This document shows positions 31,285-40,721 of a stretch of 58,145 nucleotides of DNA, in pieces. Every line of letters starts with the position of its first letter. The first letter of the stretch is position 1. The stretch is from Burkholderiales bacterium (GTDB lineage Bacteria; Pseudomonadota; Gammaproteobacteria; Burkholderiales; SG8-41), in contig JAUXMZ010000020.1 of NCBI GenBank assembly GCA_030683105.1, positions 1 to 58,145 on the forward strand, written 5' to 3'. The position numbers and the translations under genes were made by a program. Below the pieces are notes generated by a model that saw only the letters and a program-made list of their open reading frames with translations, made no database searches and was not told the origin of the DNA.

Positions 31285-31443
31285 CCACAGAGAACACAGA
31301 GATCACAGAGGGAAACCCCTTAAGGTCACTACCCAAAAATATCCTGGCAGGGTTGGGTTCTCAGTCGAGCTATTTCTGTATCTCATTGTTTTGCATGTAT
31401 TTTAGTTTTTCTCTGTGTGCTCTGTGCCCTCTGTGGCAAACGC
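31284..31443. repeat. CACAGAG-family inverted repeat element, copy C
   Basis: The left arm starts on the last base of the dehydrogenase stop codon and holds three CACAGAG units at 9-bp spacing (to 31310). The right arm (31405-31443) is the reverse complement, with one unit degenerate (CCTCTG). The core of about 90 bp is not shared with the other copies. It occupies nearly all of the gap before the PanE-like gene. Confidence 0.85.
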
Positions 31444-31464
31444 ATTTAATCTGTGGAGTGTGAA

Positions 31465-32517
31465 TTGGGTAAACGAATTGTCGTAGTGGGAGCAGGCGCG
31501 ATCGGCGGCTATGCCGGCGGGCACATGACGCGCGCCGGTCACGATGTCACGCTGATCGATCCCTGGCCCGAGCATGTCGAGTACATGCGCGCACACGGGC
31601 TGCAGCTCTCCGGCATGACGCCGGAGGAGACGCATTCGATCAAGGTCAATGCGCTTCACATCACCGACGTGCAGCGATTCTGCAAGGAGGGGCCGATCGA
31701 CATCGCCTTCATCTGCGTCAAATCCTACGACACGGAATGGGCGACGCACCTGATCAAGCCGTATCTCGCGCCCGACGGTTACTGCGTTTCGCTGCAGAAC
31801 TGCATCAACGAAGAGCGCATCGCCGCCATCGTCGGGTGGGGCAAAACGCTGGGTTGCATCGCCAGCCTGGTCGCGGCGGATCTTTATGCACCGGGGCATG
31901 TGAAGCGCACCGTGCCCAGAGGCGGTGACAAGCACATCGTGTTCCGCGTCGGCGAAGTGCACGGCCGCGTGTCGCCGCGCGCGGAAGAGGTGGCGCAGTT
32001 GTTGCGATCCGCCGACAGCGCCAAAGTCACGACCAATCTGTGGGGCGAGCGCTGGTCCAAGCTTGTCGTCAATTCCATGCGCAACGGCCTGTCCGCCGCC
32101 ACCGGCCTGTCCGGCAACCAGCGCGATGGCGCCGAGGAGCCACGCTGGCTGTCGATTCGCCTCGGGAGCGAAGCGGTGCGCGTCGGCCAGGCGCTCGGCT
32201 ACCAGCTCGAGAGAATGCTCGGCATGGAGCCGGAGACGCTGGCGCGGGCCGGGGAGGGCAGCCAGGACGCGCTGACCGAAATCACCGATATCCTGACCGA
32301 GAATGCGAAAAAGCGATCGGACGAGCAGCGTCCCTCGATGGCGCAGGACATGGCCAAGGGTCGCCGCACCGAGACCGATTTCATCAACGGTTTTGTTGCG
32401 GCCCGCGGGCTGGAGATCGGCGTGGCGGCGACTACTCATGCCAAAATGAACGACATCGTGAAACGGGTCGAGCGCGGCGAGCTGGCTGCAACCCCGGCCG
32501 TCATATCGGGTTTGTAG
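31465..32517 (+). CDS. Ketopantoate reductase/PanE-like dehydrogenase
   Basis: From the TTG at 31465 the protein has 350 residues; GGAG at 31454-31457 is correctly spaced for it, though a GTG at 31453 is possible. The Rossmann motif is RIVVVGAGAIGGYAGGHM, followed by DVTLIDPWPEHVEY (acidic residue for NAD preference). The C-terminal helical domain has the conserved KLVVNSMRNGLSAATGLSG stretch and ETDFINGFVAARG. The family reduces 2-ketopantoate or related ketoacids. The gene sits after the tctBA-dehydrogenase group, so a different 2-oxoacid or 2-hydroxyacid is more likely than pantothenate synthesis. Confidence 0.85.
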   Translation: MGKRIVVVGAGAIGGYAGGHMTRAGHDVTLIDPWPEHVEYMRAHGLQLSGMTPEETHSIKVNALHITDVQRFCKEGPIDIAFICVKSYDTEWATHLIKPYLAPDGYCVSLQNCINEERIAAIVGWGKTLGCIASLVAADLYAPGHVKRTVPRGGDKHIVFRVGEVHGRVSPRAEEVAQLLRSADSAKVTTNLWGERWSKLVVNSMRNGLSAATGLSGNQRDGAEEPRWLSIRLGSEAVRVGQALGYQLERMLGMEPETLARAGEGSQDALTEITDILTENAKKRSDEQRPSMAQDMAKGRRTETDFINGFVAARGLEIGVAATTHAKMNDIVKRVERGELAATPAVISGL

Positions 32518-32554
32518 TTCAGCTCGCTGTGAAGTGCGATTGAGAACGTGTACG

Positions 32555-32588
32555 ACAAAGGCCAGCATTAATGTTGGCCTTTGTTTTG
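32555..32588 (+). terminator. Rho-independent terminator after the PanE-like gene
   Basis: A 14-bp stem, ACAAAGGCCAGCAT / ATGTTGGCCTTTGT with one G-T pair, spans 32555-32584 and is followed by T residues. It lies 38 bp after the stop codon. It marks the end of the tctBA-dehydrogenase-reductase group. Confidence 0.85.
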
Positions 32589-32824
32589 GAAGATTGCCGG
32601 GCAAACATAAGGCAAGACTTGACACCGTTGCCAGCATTCGGGGGAGGGATGGCGGAAAAGACGCAGCGCGTCATCCGGATGTCATGCGAAAAGTGAAATG
32701 GATTTGATATACAGCAAGGCCATTTGTTGGCAGCTGGAGTAAATTTCCCTTAGCGTACCAGAACTTCCGACCGCCCGGTCGGGGGCGAAGACCGCGCCTG
32801 AAACCGGTCTGTGTGGAGATCAAA
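32585..32824. other. Leader region of the acetate transporter gene
   Basis: This 240-bp stretch contains a TTGACA-like hexamer near 32619 and a perfect 7-bp hairpin (32767-32782, CCGACCG/CGGTCGG). GGAG at 32814-32817 is the ribosome binding site for the ATG at 32825. No complete promoter pair is convincing. Confidence 0.35.
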
Positions 32825-33424
32825 ATGGCCACAGATCAAACGCTAGCTCCGCTACCCACCTCCATCGTCATCGCGGACACCACCGCCAATCCCGCGCCAC
32901 TGGGATTGCTCGCCTTCGGGCTGACGACGGTGCTGCTCAACATCCACAACGCCGGTTACTATCCGCTCGACGCGATGATCCTCAGCATGGGCGTTTTCTA
33001 CGGCGGCTCGGCGCAGATCGTCGCCGGCGTCATGGAATGGCGCAAGGGCAACACCTTCGGCACCACGGCGTTTACCTCATACGGCTTTTTCTGGCTCAGT
33101 CTGGCCGGCATCCTGATCATGCCCAAACTCGGCCTGGGCACCGCGCCGGGTGCAGCGCCGATGGCGACCTATCTGGCCATGTGGGGCGGCTTCACGGCGG
33201 TGATGTTCATCGCCACGCTCAGACTCAACCGGGCGCTGCAGTCCATATTCGCGACGCTGACCGTGCTGTTTTTCCTGCTCGCCATCGGCGACATCACTGG
33301 TAGTGCAACGCTTAAAGTGGTGGCGGGTTACGAAGGGATCCTGTGCGGCGGCCTCGCCATCTACACCGGACTTGCGCAGGTGCTTAACGAAGTCTACGGC
33401 CGCAAAGTCATGCCTTTGGGCTGA
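32825..33424 (+). CDS. Acetate uptake transporter, GPR1/FUN34/YaaH (SatP) family
   Basis: From the ATG at 32825 the protein has 199 residues and six membrane segments. The family signature [12 protein letters not shown] opens the first segment and is followed by [12 protein letters not shown] and [31 protein letters not shown]. YaaH/SatP proteins take up acetate and sometimes succinate with protons. An upstream GTG at 32813 is in frame but has no ribosome binding site, whereas GGAG fits the ATG. It is a monocistronic gene behind a terminator. Confidence 0.9.
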   Translation: MATDQTLAPLPTSIVIADTTANPAPLGLLAFGLTTVLLNIHNAGYYPLDAMILSMGVFYGGSAQIVAGVMEWRKGNTFGTTAFTSYGFFWLSLAGILIMPKLGLGTAPGAAPMATYLAMWGGFTAVMFIATLRLNRALQSIFATLTVLFFLLAIGDITGSATLKVVAGYEGILCGGLAIYTGLAQVLNEVYGRKVMPLG

Positions 33425-33547
33425 GGGTGAGTTGGGGGCGGGTTAACTTTTCCCGGGCACGTACGATGCTGAGAGTAGCCAGGATCGCATTTTGGCATCA
33501 AAAGGCCTATTGTCACGGTTACTCCAACCAAAAGCGATGGGAAGTCC

Positions 33548-35842
33548 GTGGCAAACAACAAGGTAGCCAGGAAAACCAGGGCCTCTACCCCAGCCAGAAA
33601 AAGCATCATCCCTGAGCACAAGTGGGTGGAGCAGAGGCTGGGTGAGCGCGAAGCGGAACTTTACCGCTTCAAGTACGCGCTCGACCAGACGCTGGACTGC
33701 GTCTTCATGTTCCGGATGGAAGACTTCCGCTTCAATTATGTGAACCTGGGCGCGCAGCGGCAGGTGGGCTACACCGAGGCCGAGTTGCTCGCCATGTCGC
33801 CTTTGGACCTCAAGCCCGAGTACACGCCGGAGAGCTTTCGGCAACTGGTGCAACCGCTGATAGACGGTACACAGGCCTCAATTACCTTTGATACGGTTCA
33901 CCGCCACAAGAATGGGCACGATATTCCGGTGGAAATCGTTATGCAGCTCGTGCTGCAGTCGGTCGGGGAACGGCGCTTCGTAGCCATTGTGCGCGACATC
34001 ACCGAGCGCAAGCGCAGCGAAGAGGCCCGAGCCAACCTGGCTGCCATCGTCGATAATGCCAATGACGCCATTATCAGCCGTTCGATCGACGGCGCCATCC
34101 AGTCATGGAACAAGGCCGCGGAACGCATGTTTGGCTGGTCTGCACAGGAGATAATCGGGAAGCCGATCACTATCCTCGTGCCCCCCGAGCGCCGTGGCGA
34201 AGTGCGGCCATTCATCGAACGCGTCATGCGTGGTGAAAAGGTGGGTGCAGTCGAATCCATGCACCGCCACCGCGACGGCTCCCTTATCGATACCTCAGTC
34301 ACGTTTTCGCCAACTATGGATGAGGCAGGCAAAGTCGTGTCGCTATCGTTCATCTACCGGAATATCAGCAAACGCAAGAAGACGGAGAGGGCGTTGCGTG
34401 AGAGCGAAGAGAGATATCGCTCCGTGATTGCCGCGATCGCGGAAGGTGTCGTATTGCGCGACAAGGACGCGAAGATCGTCGCCTGCAATGCCAGCGCGGA
34501 ACGCATCCTCGGCCGGACACTTGATCAGATGCTGGGAAACGTTCTTTTTGACTCGGCCTGGCAGGCGATCCAAGAAGATGGAACCCCGTTTCCAGCCGAA
34601 GATCGCCCGCTCCATGTGGCGCTACGTAACAAGCAGATGCTATCCAACGTCGTGCAAGGTTTGAGTAAGCCGGACGGCACCGTGTTGTGGCTTTCGGTAA
34701 ACGTGCAGCCGCTGTTCGACGAGTCGGGCACGAAGCTGTTCGGCCTCGTCTCCACCTTTACCGATATCACCGAGCGCAGACTGGCGGATCAGCGGCAAAA
34801 GATGGAGCACGCCGTGACCCGAATTCTAGCTGAGGCCGACACCCTGGCGGAGGCGACCCCCAGGATTATCCGGACTATCTGCGAGACGATGGGGTGGCAC
34901 TGCGGGGCACGCTGGCAGATGGACAAGGAAGCCGGGGTTCTTCGTTGCATCGAATGCTGGGGAATCGACAAGCCCGAAATTCGCGAGTTCATGGCGGAAA
35001 ATTTAAAACGGATCGTAAATCCGGAATCGACGCCGGACCGGGGATTGGTGCGGCGCGTCTATAACACGCAGCGCCCGATCTGGATCGCAGACATCTCGAA
35101 GGAAAAGGATTTTAACCGTGCGCATATGGTGATCAAGGCCGGTCTGCACGGCGCCTTTGGCTTTCCCATGTCGCTCGGCGGTGAAGTGCTCGGGGTAATG
35201 GAATTCTTCCACCGCGACGTTCGGGAACCCGATGCATCGCTTCTCCAGATCGCGGATTCGATCGGCAACCAGATCGGCCAGTTTATGGCGCGCAGGCAGG
35301 CGGAGGAGCGGATTCGCCATCTCGCGAATTATGATGAACTCACCGGGTTACCTAACCGCACCTTGTTCAACGAGCGTCTTGCTCACGCGCTCGCCCAGGC
35401 GCGTCGCAACGACAGGCAACTGGCGGTCCTGTTCATCGATCTCGACCGTTTCAAGAACATTAACGACACGCTCGGCCACGACGCCGGTGACCTCGTACTC
35501 AAGGAGGTCGCGGATCGACTGCGCGGATGCCTGCGCGATAGCGACTCCGTCGGCCGTCTGGGGGGGGACGAGTTTGTTGTGCTGATCGAGGAACCACCTC
35601 AAATTTCGGGCGTCAGCATGGTGGCGCAGAAAATTCTCGAGGCCGTCGCAAGGCCGTTTATCCTTGCGGCACAGGAATACCATATCGGTGCGACCATCGG
35701 TATCAGCGCCTACCCTGAGGACGGCATGGACATGCAAACGCTACTGAAGCACGCGGATGCTGCGATGTATCACGCCAAGGAACAGGGCGGAAACAACTAT
35801 CATTTCCACTCGGCTCAGATACCTGCGCCATCATCGCCGTGA
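33548..35842 (+). CDS. Diguanylate cyclase with three PAS domains and a GAF domain
   Basis: A 764-residue cytoplasmic sensor enzyme that should make c-di-GMP from GTP. PAS/PAC domains lie at about 35-155, 160-285 and 290-412, each closing with a DITER(K/R) linker such as IVRDITERKRSEEA. A GAF-like domain spans about 420-590. The GGDEF domain (about 598-755) has FIDLDRFKNINDTLGHDAGD and the intact active site GGDEF at 672-676, preceded by an RxxD inhibitory site at 663-666. There is no EAL domain and no membrane segment. GTG is the start. Input ligand unknown. Confidence 0.93.
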   Translation: MANNKVARKTRASTPARKSIIPEHKWVEQRLGEREAELYRFKYALDQTLDCVFMFRMEDFRFNYVNLGAQRQVGYTEAELLAMSPLDLKPEYTPESFRQLVQPLIDGTQASITFDTVHRHKNGHDIPVEIVMQLVLQSVGERRFVAIVRDITERKRSEEARANLAAIVDNANDAIISRSIDGAIQSWNKAAERMFGWSAQEIIGKPITILVPPERRGEVRPFIERVMRGEKVGAVESMHRHRDGSLIDTSVTFSPTMDEAGKVVSLSFIYRNISKRKKTERALRESEERYRSVIAAIAEGVVLRDKDAKIVACNASAERILGRTLDQMLGNVLFDSAWQAIQEDGTPFPAEDRPLHVALRNKQMLSNVVQGLSKPDGTVLWLSVNVQPLFDESGTKLFGLVSTFTDITERRLADQRQKMEHAVTRILAEADTLAEATPRIIRTICETMGWHCGARWQMDKEAGVLRCIECWGIDKPEIREFMAENLKRIVNPESTPDRGLVRRVYNTQRPIWIADISKEKDFNRAHMVIKAGLHGAFGFPMSLGGEVLGVMEFFHRDVREPDASLLQIADSIGNQIGQFMARRQAEERIRHLANYDELTGLPNRTLFNERLAHALAQARRNDRQLAVLFIDLDRFKNINDTLGHDAGDLVLKEVADRLRGCLRDSDSVGRLGGDEFVVLIEEPPQISGVSMVAQKILEAVARPFILAAQEYHIGATIGISAYPEDGMDMQTLLKHADAAMYHAKEQGGNNYHFHSAQIPAPSSP

Positions 35843-35954
35843 TCACCCCGGTTAGCCAACCCGTAAAATCTGAATGATCGGGGCCAGACCGGTTTACCCT
35901 GAATTATGGGGCTGCGATGGCCGAACCTAAACAGCGGTCTGTTCCAGATTATGA

Positions 35955-36437
35955 TCAGGGATTGCCAAGGTCGATCTCGCCGCGCGACTCGAAATCCCCG
36001 CCGCCCAGACCCAAACCGCCGAGCCGGCCGCGCAATAAGTATGTTACCGGTCCCACGTTATTGCCTTCGCGCGCGCCGCGAATCAGGGTGATCGCCTGGC
36101 GCGCGATGCTCAAGCCCGAGGCGGTGACCGGCAGCATCACCACGGCGTCGCTGAAACGCGGCACCACACCCGTCACTGGCGCGACGCCGCTGGCCAGCGG
36201 CTGGCCGCGCAACTCGATCTCTACCCAGATTCCGTCGTAGCGCAGGTCGGAATCACTTGGGTTCTGCACCCGTAACTTGAGCATAAAGCGCAATTCAAGT
36301 CCCTCTCCGGGCAGGCTGTCGATACCGGCCAGGGCCACGCGCGGCGCAGTCCGGCTGGCCATGCCGGCGCAGCCCGCCAGAACGGCTGCTCCCGTCAGTG
36401 CGGTGCTTTGTACGAGAAAGCGGCGTCGTGTGGTCAT
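35955..36437 (-). CDS. LEA14-like (WHy domain) lipoprotein with Tat signal
   Basis: From the ATG at 36437 the protein has 160 residues. It starts MTTRRRFLVQSTALTGAAVL, with a twin-arginine RRRFL motif, followed by LAGC giving a lipobox at Cys24. The mature part, with ALAGIDSLPGEGLELRFMLKLRVQNPSDSDLRYDGIWVEIEL-type beta strands, matches the late-embryogenesis-abundant/WHy fold of LEA14 relatives. A Tat-exported lipoprotein of this fold is uncommon but known. It is isolated between the diguanylate cyclase and the TPP enzyme, pointing away from the latter. Confidence 0.8.
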   Translation of the reverse strand: MTTRRRFLVQSTALTGAAVLAGCAGMASRTAPRVALAGIDSLPGEGLELRFMLKLRVQNPSDSDLRYDGIWVEIELRGQPLASGVAPVTGVVPRFSDAVVMLPVTASGLSIARQAITLIRGAREGNNVGPVTYLLRGRLGGLGLGGGDFESRGEIDLGNP

Positions 36438-36716
36438 GGGCGTCTCCGTTAAGTGTTTGCCTGGTTTGATAATCAACGCGGTATATGCATTGCGAGTTGA
36501 CCCAGACAGGCGCCCGTTTTTTTCCATGCGACAGAAGATTTCATTTCGAGCGGAACGCCGGCGTGAAAACAGACCGATCATCAATCTATTCCAATTGCAA
36601 CAGCGAGGCAACCGTCTGCACGCACTATTACTTTCATGACATCAGCACGTCATATTTGCGATACGCTATTGTTATTCAAATTCCATACTTTCCAACACAC
36701 TGATGAAGGACAGCTC

Positions 36717-38417
36717 ATGCCCAGGATGACCGGGTCGCGCCTGTTCGCCGAAATGCTGAAAGGCTACGGCGTCACGCATGTATTTTTCGTGCCGACGATA
36801 CTGATGGATTCGTTGGCGGAGATGGATGGCCTGGGGATACGCAGAATCCTGGCGCACAGCGAGAAAGCGGCGGCGTACATGGCAGACGGCTACGCGCGCG
36901 CAACCGGCAGGCCGGGGGTGTGCATGGCCCAGCAGATAGGCGCATCGAATCTCGCGTCAGGACTGCGCGACGGCTACATGGGGTGCACGCCGATGATCGC
37001 CATCAGCGGCGGCCCGGCGCCCGCGGGCCGCTACCGCCACGCCTACCAGGAGGTGGAGGACATCACCCAGTTCGATTCAGTCACGAAGCTCAACATGCAA
37101 CTCGAGGACATGGCGCGCTTCCCGGACCTGGTGCGCCAGATGTTCCGGGTGGCGACCTCGGGTGTGCCCGGGCCGGTGCACCTGAGATTGAGCGGTCCCT
37201 ATGGCCAGAGCGTGGAAGGCGAGGGCGATCTGCAGCCGCTGGTCGAGCCCCAATTCTCGCGGGTGCCGGCGTTTCGTCCCGGCCCGGAAATGGAACGCGT
37301 GCGGCAAGCCGCCGCGCTGCTGGCGAAGGCGCTCAGACCGCTGATCGTCGCCGGCGGTGGCGTGGTCGCATCCCGGGCGCAGGCCGAGCTCGTGGAACTG
37401 GCTGAAAAACTGGGCATTCCGGTCGCTACTTCGCTTACCGCCAAAGGCGTCATCCTGGACAGTCACCCGCTGTCGGTCGGCGTGGTCGGCTCCTACTCGC
37501 GCGAGTGCGCAAACCGCGCCGTGTCGGAAGCCGATCTCGTGTTCTTCGTCGGCAGCCATGCCGGCGGCCAGCTTACCGCGGACTGGAAAATTCCGGCGCC
37601 AGGTACGACGGTAATCCAGCTCGACATAGACGGCGCGCAGTTAGGACGCAACTATCCCAATGCGGTGGCGCTGGCGGGCGATGCCAGGGTGACGCTGCGC
37701 CAGCTGTGTGACGCGGCGCAGCGCAAGGACCCGGCGGCAACGAAAGCGTGGACGGACCGCATGCAGCAACTCGTCGGGGAATGGCGCGCGAAGGCGGAAC
37801 CGATGCTCGCTTCGGATGCGGTGCCGATGCGGCCGGAGCGTATCTGCAGGGAACTCACGCAGGCATTGCCGGCGGACGGCGTGGTGGTGTCGGACACCGG
37901 ACATGCCGGGATGTGGACCGGGCAGATGCTGGACATCACCAGCCCCGGACAGCGCTACATACGGTGTGAAGGCTCGCTCGGGTGGGGATTGCCCGGCGCG
38001 ATGGGGGTGAAGTGCGCGCTGCCCGACCGGCCGGTGGTGTGCTTCACCGGCGACGGCGGATTGTATTACCACCTCCCGGAGCTGGAGACTGCGGCGCGCC
38101 ACGGCATCAATCTCGTGGTCGTCATCAACAACAACAGCTCGCTCAACCAGGAAATCCCGCTGGTCAATTCGGCTTACAAGGAAAAGCGTGACGAGCGCTC
38201 AGGGGAATTGTGGCGGTTTCAGAAAAACGCCGACCTGGTCAAGGTGGCGGAAGCGCTGGGCTGCAAAGCATTCAGAGTGGAAAAGCCGGGGCAGCTGAAG
38301 GACCTGTTGCCGCGCGCACTCGCGATGGACAAGCCGGTGGTGATCGACTGCATCAGCGACGATCAGGCGCTCGCGCCCACGGCGTGGCTGCCGGGCGATG
38401 CGGCGCATCGGTATTGA
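36717..38417 (+). CDS. Acetolactate synthase-like thiamine-diphosphate enzyme
   Basis: From the ATG at 36717 (MPRMTGSRLFAEML) the protein has 566 residues; upstream codons are rich in aromatic residues and not family-like. The pyrimidine-binding domain has the catalytic Glu in ILAHSEKAAAYMADGYAR, and the C-terminal domain has the canonical CFTGDGGLYYHLPELETA followed by VVVINNNSSLNQE, so all TPP/metal residues are present. The central domain is intact (ALRPLIVAGGGVVAS). It is related to acetolactate synthase, sulfoacetaldehyde acetyltransferase and similar lyases; no small regulatory subunit or ketol-acid reductoisomerase is near, so a catabolic role is likelier. AAGGA at 36706-36710 supports the start. 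Confidence 0.86.
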   Translation: MPRMTGSRLFAEMLKGYGVTHVFFVPTILMDSLAEMDGLGIRRILAHSEKAAAYMADGYARATGRPGVCMAQQIGASNLASGLRDGYMGCTPMIAISGGPAPAGRYRHAYQEVEDITQFDSVTKLNMQLEDMARFPDLVRQMFRVATSGVPGPVHLRLSGPYGQSVEGEGDLQPLVEPQFSRVPAFRPGPEMERVRQAAALLAKALRPLIVAGGGVVASRAQAELVELAEKLGIPVATSLTAKGVILDSHPLSVGVVGSYSRECANRAVSEADLVFFVGSHAGGQLTADWKIPAPGTTVIQLDIDGAQLGRNYPNAVALAGDARVTLRQLCDAAQRKDPAATKAWTDRMQQLVGEWRAKAEPMLASDAVPMRPERICRELTQALPADGVVVSDTGHAGMWTGQMLDITSPGQRYIRCEGSLGWGLPGAMGVKCALPDRPVVCFTGDGGLYYHLPELETAARHGINLVVVINNNSSLNQEIPLVNSAYKEKRDERSGELWRFQKNADLVKVAEALGCKAFRVEKPGQLKDLLPRALAMDKPVVIDCISDDQALAPTAWLPGDAAHRY

Positions 38418-38809
38418 AGGGCTGGGGTTGTTGCGTAAGCTGGTCTTGAAAATAAAAAACAAAGATTGAACCGCCAAGGCCGCAATGTTGTTTCCTTCGA
38501 CAGCGCGAACGCATAACGCGGCGAATACTTAGCTGATTGTTCTCTTGCACGGTCAACTCAGCTGGCGCAAGCCGCGGACCTCTTCTCATTCTTCGCCTCC
38601 CGAGTATTCACCTTGCCGTGAGACAGAGAGACGAACAAAATGTTCAGCGAATTAAAGATTCAGGACACTAGGGCTGGTCGTAAATGGCCGGCAGGAAGCA
38701 GGTGAGCAACAGTATAATAAGCGTCTGCGCGGCAATTGTGATCCGCAGCCGGTGCGTCGCATGCGTCATGTCAGCATCAAATTAGCCAGATACTGAAATG
38801 GAGATATAA
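38418..38809. other. Intergenic region with one CGCCAAG repeat and a possible promoter
   Basis: The 392-bp gap contains a lone CGCCAAGG copy near 38466 and a TATAAT hexamer at 38713-38718 with no good -35 partner. It may be the promoter of the small lipoprotein gene at 38810. Nothing else is recognised. Confidence 0.35.
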
Positions 38810-39004
38810 ATGATGAAAATAGGCAGGAATATCGCAGTAGTATTAGCAGCAGGTATTCTGATATCAGGGCTATCGGGCTGCCAGAAGGAAGGCCCGGCGG
38901 AACGCGCCGGCAAGGAGATGGACAAGGCGGTAGAGAACGCAGGTAAGCAGATCGAAAAGGCGGGCGAGAAAATCCAGGATGCAGCCAAAGATGCCAGGAA
39001 GTAA
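38810..39004 (+). CDS. Small lipoprotein with a charged coiled tail
   Basis: A 64-residue protein with a signal ending in LSGC (Cys24). The 40-residue mature part alternates Glu, Lys and Asp (EMDKAVENAGKQIEKAGEKI) in a strongly amphipathic helical pattern. It resembles small outer-membrane lipoproteins such as entericidin-like and Lpp-like peptides but matches none closely. GGAG sits 7-8 bp before two adjacent ATGs. It may anchor in the envelope. Confidence 0.72.
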   Translation: MMKIGRNIAVVLAAGILISGLSGCQKEGPAERAGKEMDKAVENAGKQIEKAGEKIQDAAKDARK

Positions 39005-39171
39005 ATTCTGCTGAATTGCGCTGGCGCATCCTTGCTGAGCGGAATTGTTATTGCGTAATCTGGAGCGGCAAGCGGAGCAGATGCTACGATGGCGGTCGAG
39101 GCGTCGGCTGAAGACCAGAAATGGCCTGCGTCCCTTTTATGCAGCTTGATGAACGGGAGTAACAGTGCAGG

Positions 39172-39360
39172 ATGTTGGCGATGACAGATAAAGACAAGCC
39201 CGCGACCGACGTCAAGCAGCCGGCAAGGCAGAGCCCGGCCTACAGCACGTTTCCCGAAACGACGACTCACGGGCCGCGCGACAAGCGTTGCTATCACGGC
39301 AAGCCTGAAGACTGGAAGCGCAACAACCTTAAACGCACCTTCGGCGGCAAGATCAAGTAA
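39172..39360 (+). CDS. Small protein of unknown function upstream of the kinase
   Basis: A 62-residue hydrophilic, basic protein with the block THGPRDKRCYHGKPEDWKRNNLKRTFGG at its C-terminus. The ATG at 39181 (MTDKDK) is an alternative start; AGG at 39169-39171 is nearer to it. No fold is recognised. It lies 30 bp upstream of the kinase-CNB gene in the same direction and is probably cotranscribed. Confidence rests on its conserved-looking composition and spacing. Confidence 0.55.
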   Translation: MLAMTDKDKPATDVKQPARQSPAYSTFPETTTHGPRDKRCYHGKPEDWKRNNLKRTFGGKIK

Positions 39361-39390
39361 TCCGCGGTTAACAAGTGCCGCTGGAGAGTC

Positions 39391-40662
39391 ATGCATAAAA
39401 TCGGCAAGTACGAGATCCTGAAGAAACTCGGCGATGGCACCACCAGCAGCGTATTCCTGTGCCGCGATACCTTCGCTGATCGCGACGTCGCGGTCAAACT
39501 GGTGTCCCAGAACGCGTGGAGGGACATGGACAACGGCCGCATCCTGCGCCGCCTGTTCCTGACCGAAGCCTCGCTTGCAGGAAAGATCATCCATCCACAT
39601 ATCGTCGAGATCTACGACGCGACCGCCACCGAGGATACCGCGTATATCGTGATGGAATACGTCGGCGGCGGCACGCTGCAGCGCTTGACCAGTTCCGACA
39701 GCCTGCCCGGTCTGGGCGACGTGATCGAGATCATCTATAAATGCAGCCGCGCGCTCGATTTTGCCTCGCGGCTGGGCGTGATACACCGCGACATCAAGCC
39801 GGCGAATATCCTGATCAGGGACGGCACCGACATCAAGATCACCGATTTCGGTTCCGCTGCGCTGCTGCTGGCGAGCCGCACCGTCGTCGACGGCGTGGGC
39901 ACGCCGGCCTATATGTCGCCCGAGCAGCATCTGAACCGTCCGCTCAACCTGCAGACCGACATTTACGCGCTGGGCGTGGTGATGTTTCAGTTGCTGACCG
40001 GCCGCCTGCCTTTCGGCGCCACCAACATCGCCGCCCTGGCCTACCAGATGCTGAACCAGGATCCGCCGCTGCCGAGCGCGTTTCGCCGCGACATTCCGCC
40101 GCGCATCGATGAAGTCGTGCGCCGCGCCCTGGAGCGCGACCTGAACCGGCGTTATCAGAGCTGGCAGGAATTCTCGGACGATCTGGTCGCCGCCGCCGCC
40201 GGCGGCATGCCGCGGCCCACGCTGGGGATATTTGAAACCGGACAATTCAACACGCTGCGCACGCTGTCGTTCTTTCGCGCTTTCAGCGACGTCGAGTTGT
40301 GGGAGGTGCTGCGGTTCAGCGAATGGCGCACCGCTGCTGCCGGCGAAGTCATCATGCGGGAGGGCGAGCCGGGAGGCCACTTCTGCATCCTGGTGAGCGG
40401 CGAGGCGCGCGTTATGCGCAAGGGGCAGCTGATCGCCATGCTCGAGGCCGGGGAGTGCGTGGGTGAAATGGCTTACTTCGGCGAAGTCGGCCGGTTGCGC
40501 ACGGCCGACGTCGTGGCGGCCGGCGACGTCGGCATGATACGCATAGGGATAGAGGCGCTCGAACGCGCCTCCGAATTATGCCGCCTCAATTTTGACCGCT
40601 CGTTCCTGCGCATACTGGTCGAGCGTCTGACGCTCGCCAATTCGCATTTGACGGGAGTCTGA
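39391..40662 (+). CDS. Ser/Thr protein kinase fused to a cyclic-nucleotide-binding domain
   Basis: A 423-residue soluble protein. The Hanks-type kinase domain (about 5-270) has a glycine loop GDGTTSSV (14-21), K36 in VAVK, E59, the catalytic HRDIKPANIL with D134, DFG at 152-154 and an activation segment ending SPE (176-178). A cyclic-nucleotide-binding domain follows (about 291-420), with a phosphate-binding cassette GEMAYFGEVGRLRTADV, where E359 and R370 are the cNMP-contacting residues. The order kinase then CNB in one chain is unusual for bacteria and suggests nucleotide-gated phosphorylation. The kinase lacks a transmembrane segment and PASTA repeats. Substrate and ligand identity are unknown. 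Confidence 0.9.
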   Translation: MHKIGKYEILKKLGDGTTSSVFLCRDTFADRDVAVKLVSQNAWRDMDNGRILRRLFLTEASLAGKIIHPHIVEIYDATATEDTAYIVMEYVGGGTLQRLTSSDSLPGLGDVIEIIYKCSRALDFASRLGVIHRDIKPANILIRDGTDIKITDFGSAALLLASRTVVDGVGTPAYMSPEQHLNRPLNLQTDIYALGVVMFQLLTGRLPFGATNIAALAYQMLNQDPPLPSAFRRDIPPRIDEVVRRALERDLNRRYQSWQEFSDDLVAAAAGGMPRPTLGIFETGQFNTLRTLSFFRAFSDVELWEVLRFSEWRTAAAGEVIMREGEPGGHFCILVSGEARVMRKGQLIAMLEAGECVGEMAYFGEVGRLRTADVVAAGDVGMIRIGIEALERASELCRLNFDRSFLRILVERLTLANSHLTGV

Positions 40663-40721
40663 TCCCCGAATTGATTGAGCCCCGAAAGGGACGCCACGCC
40701 ATGAAGGCGCGAATTACAGAA

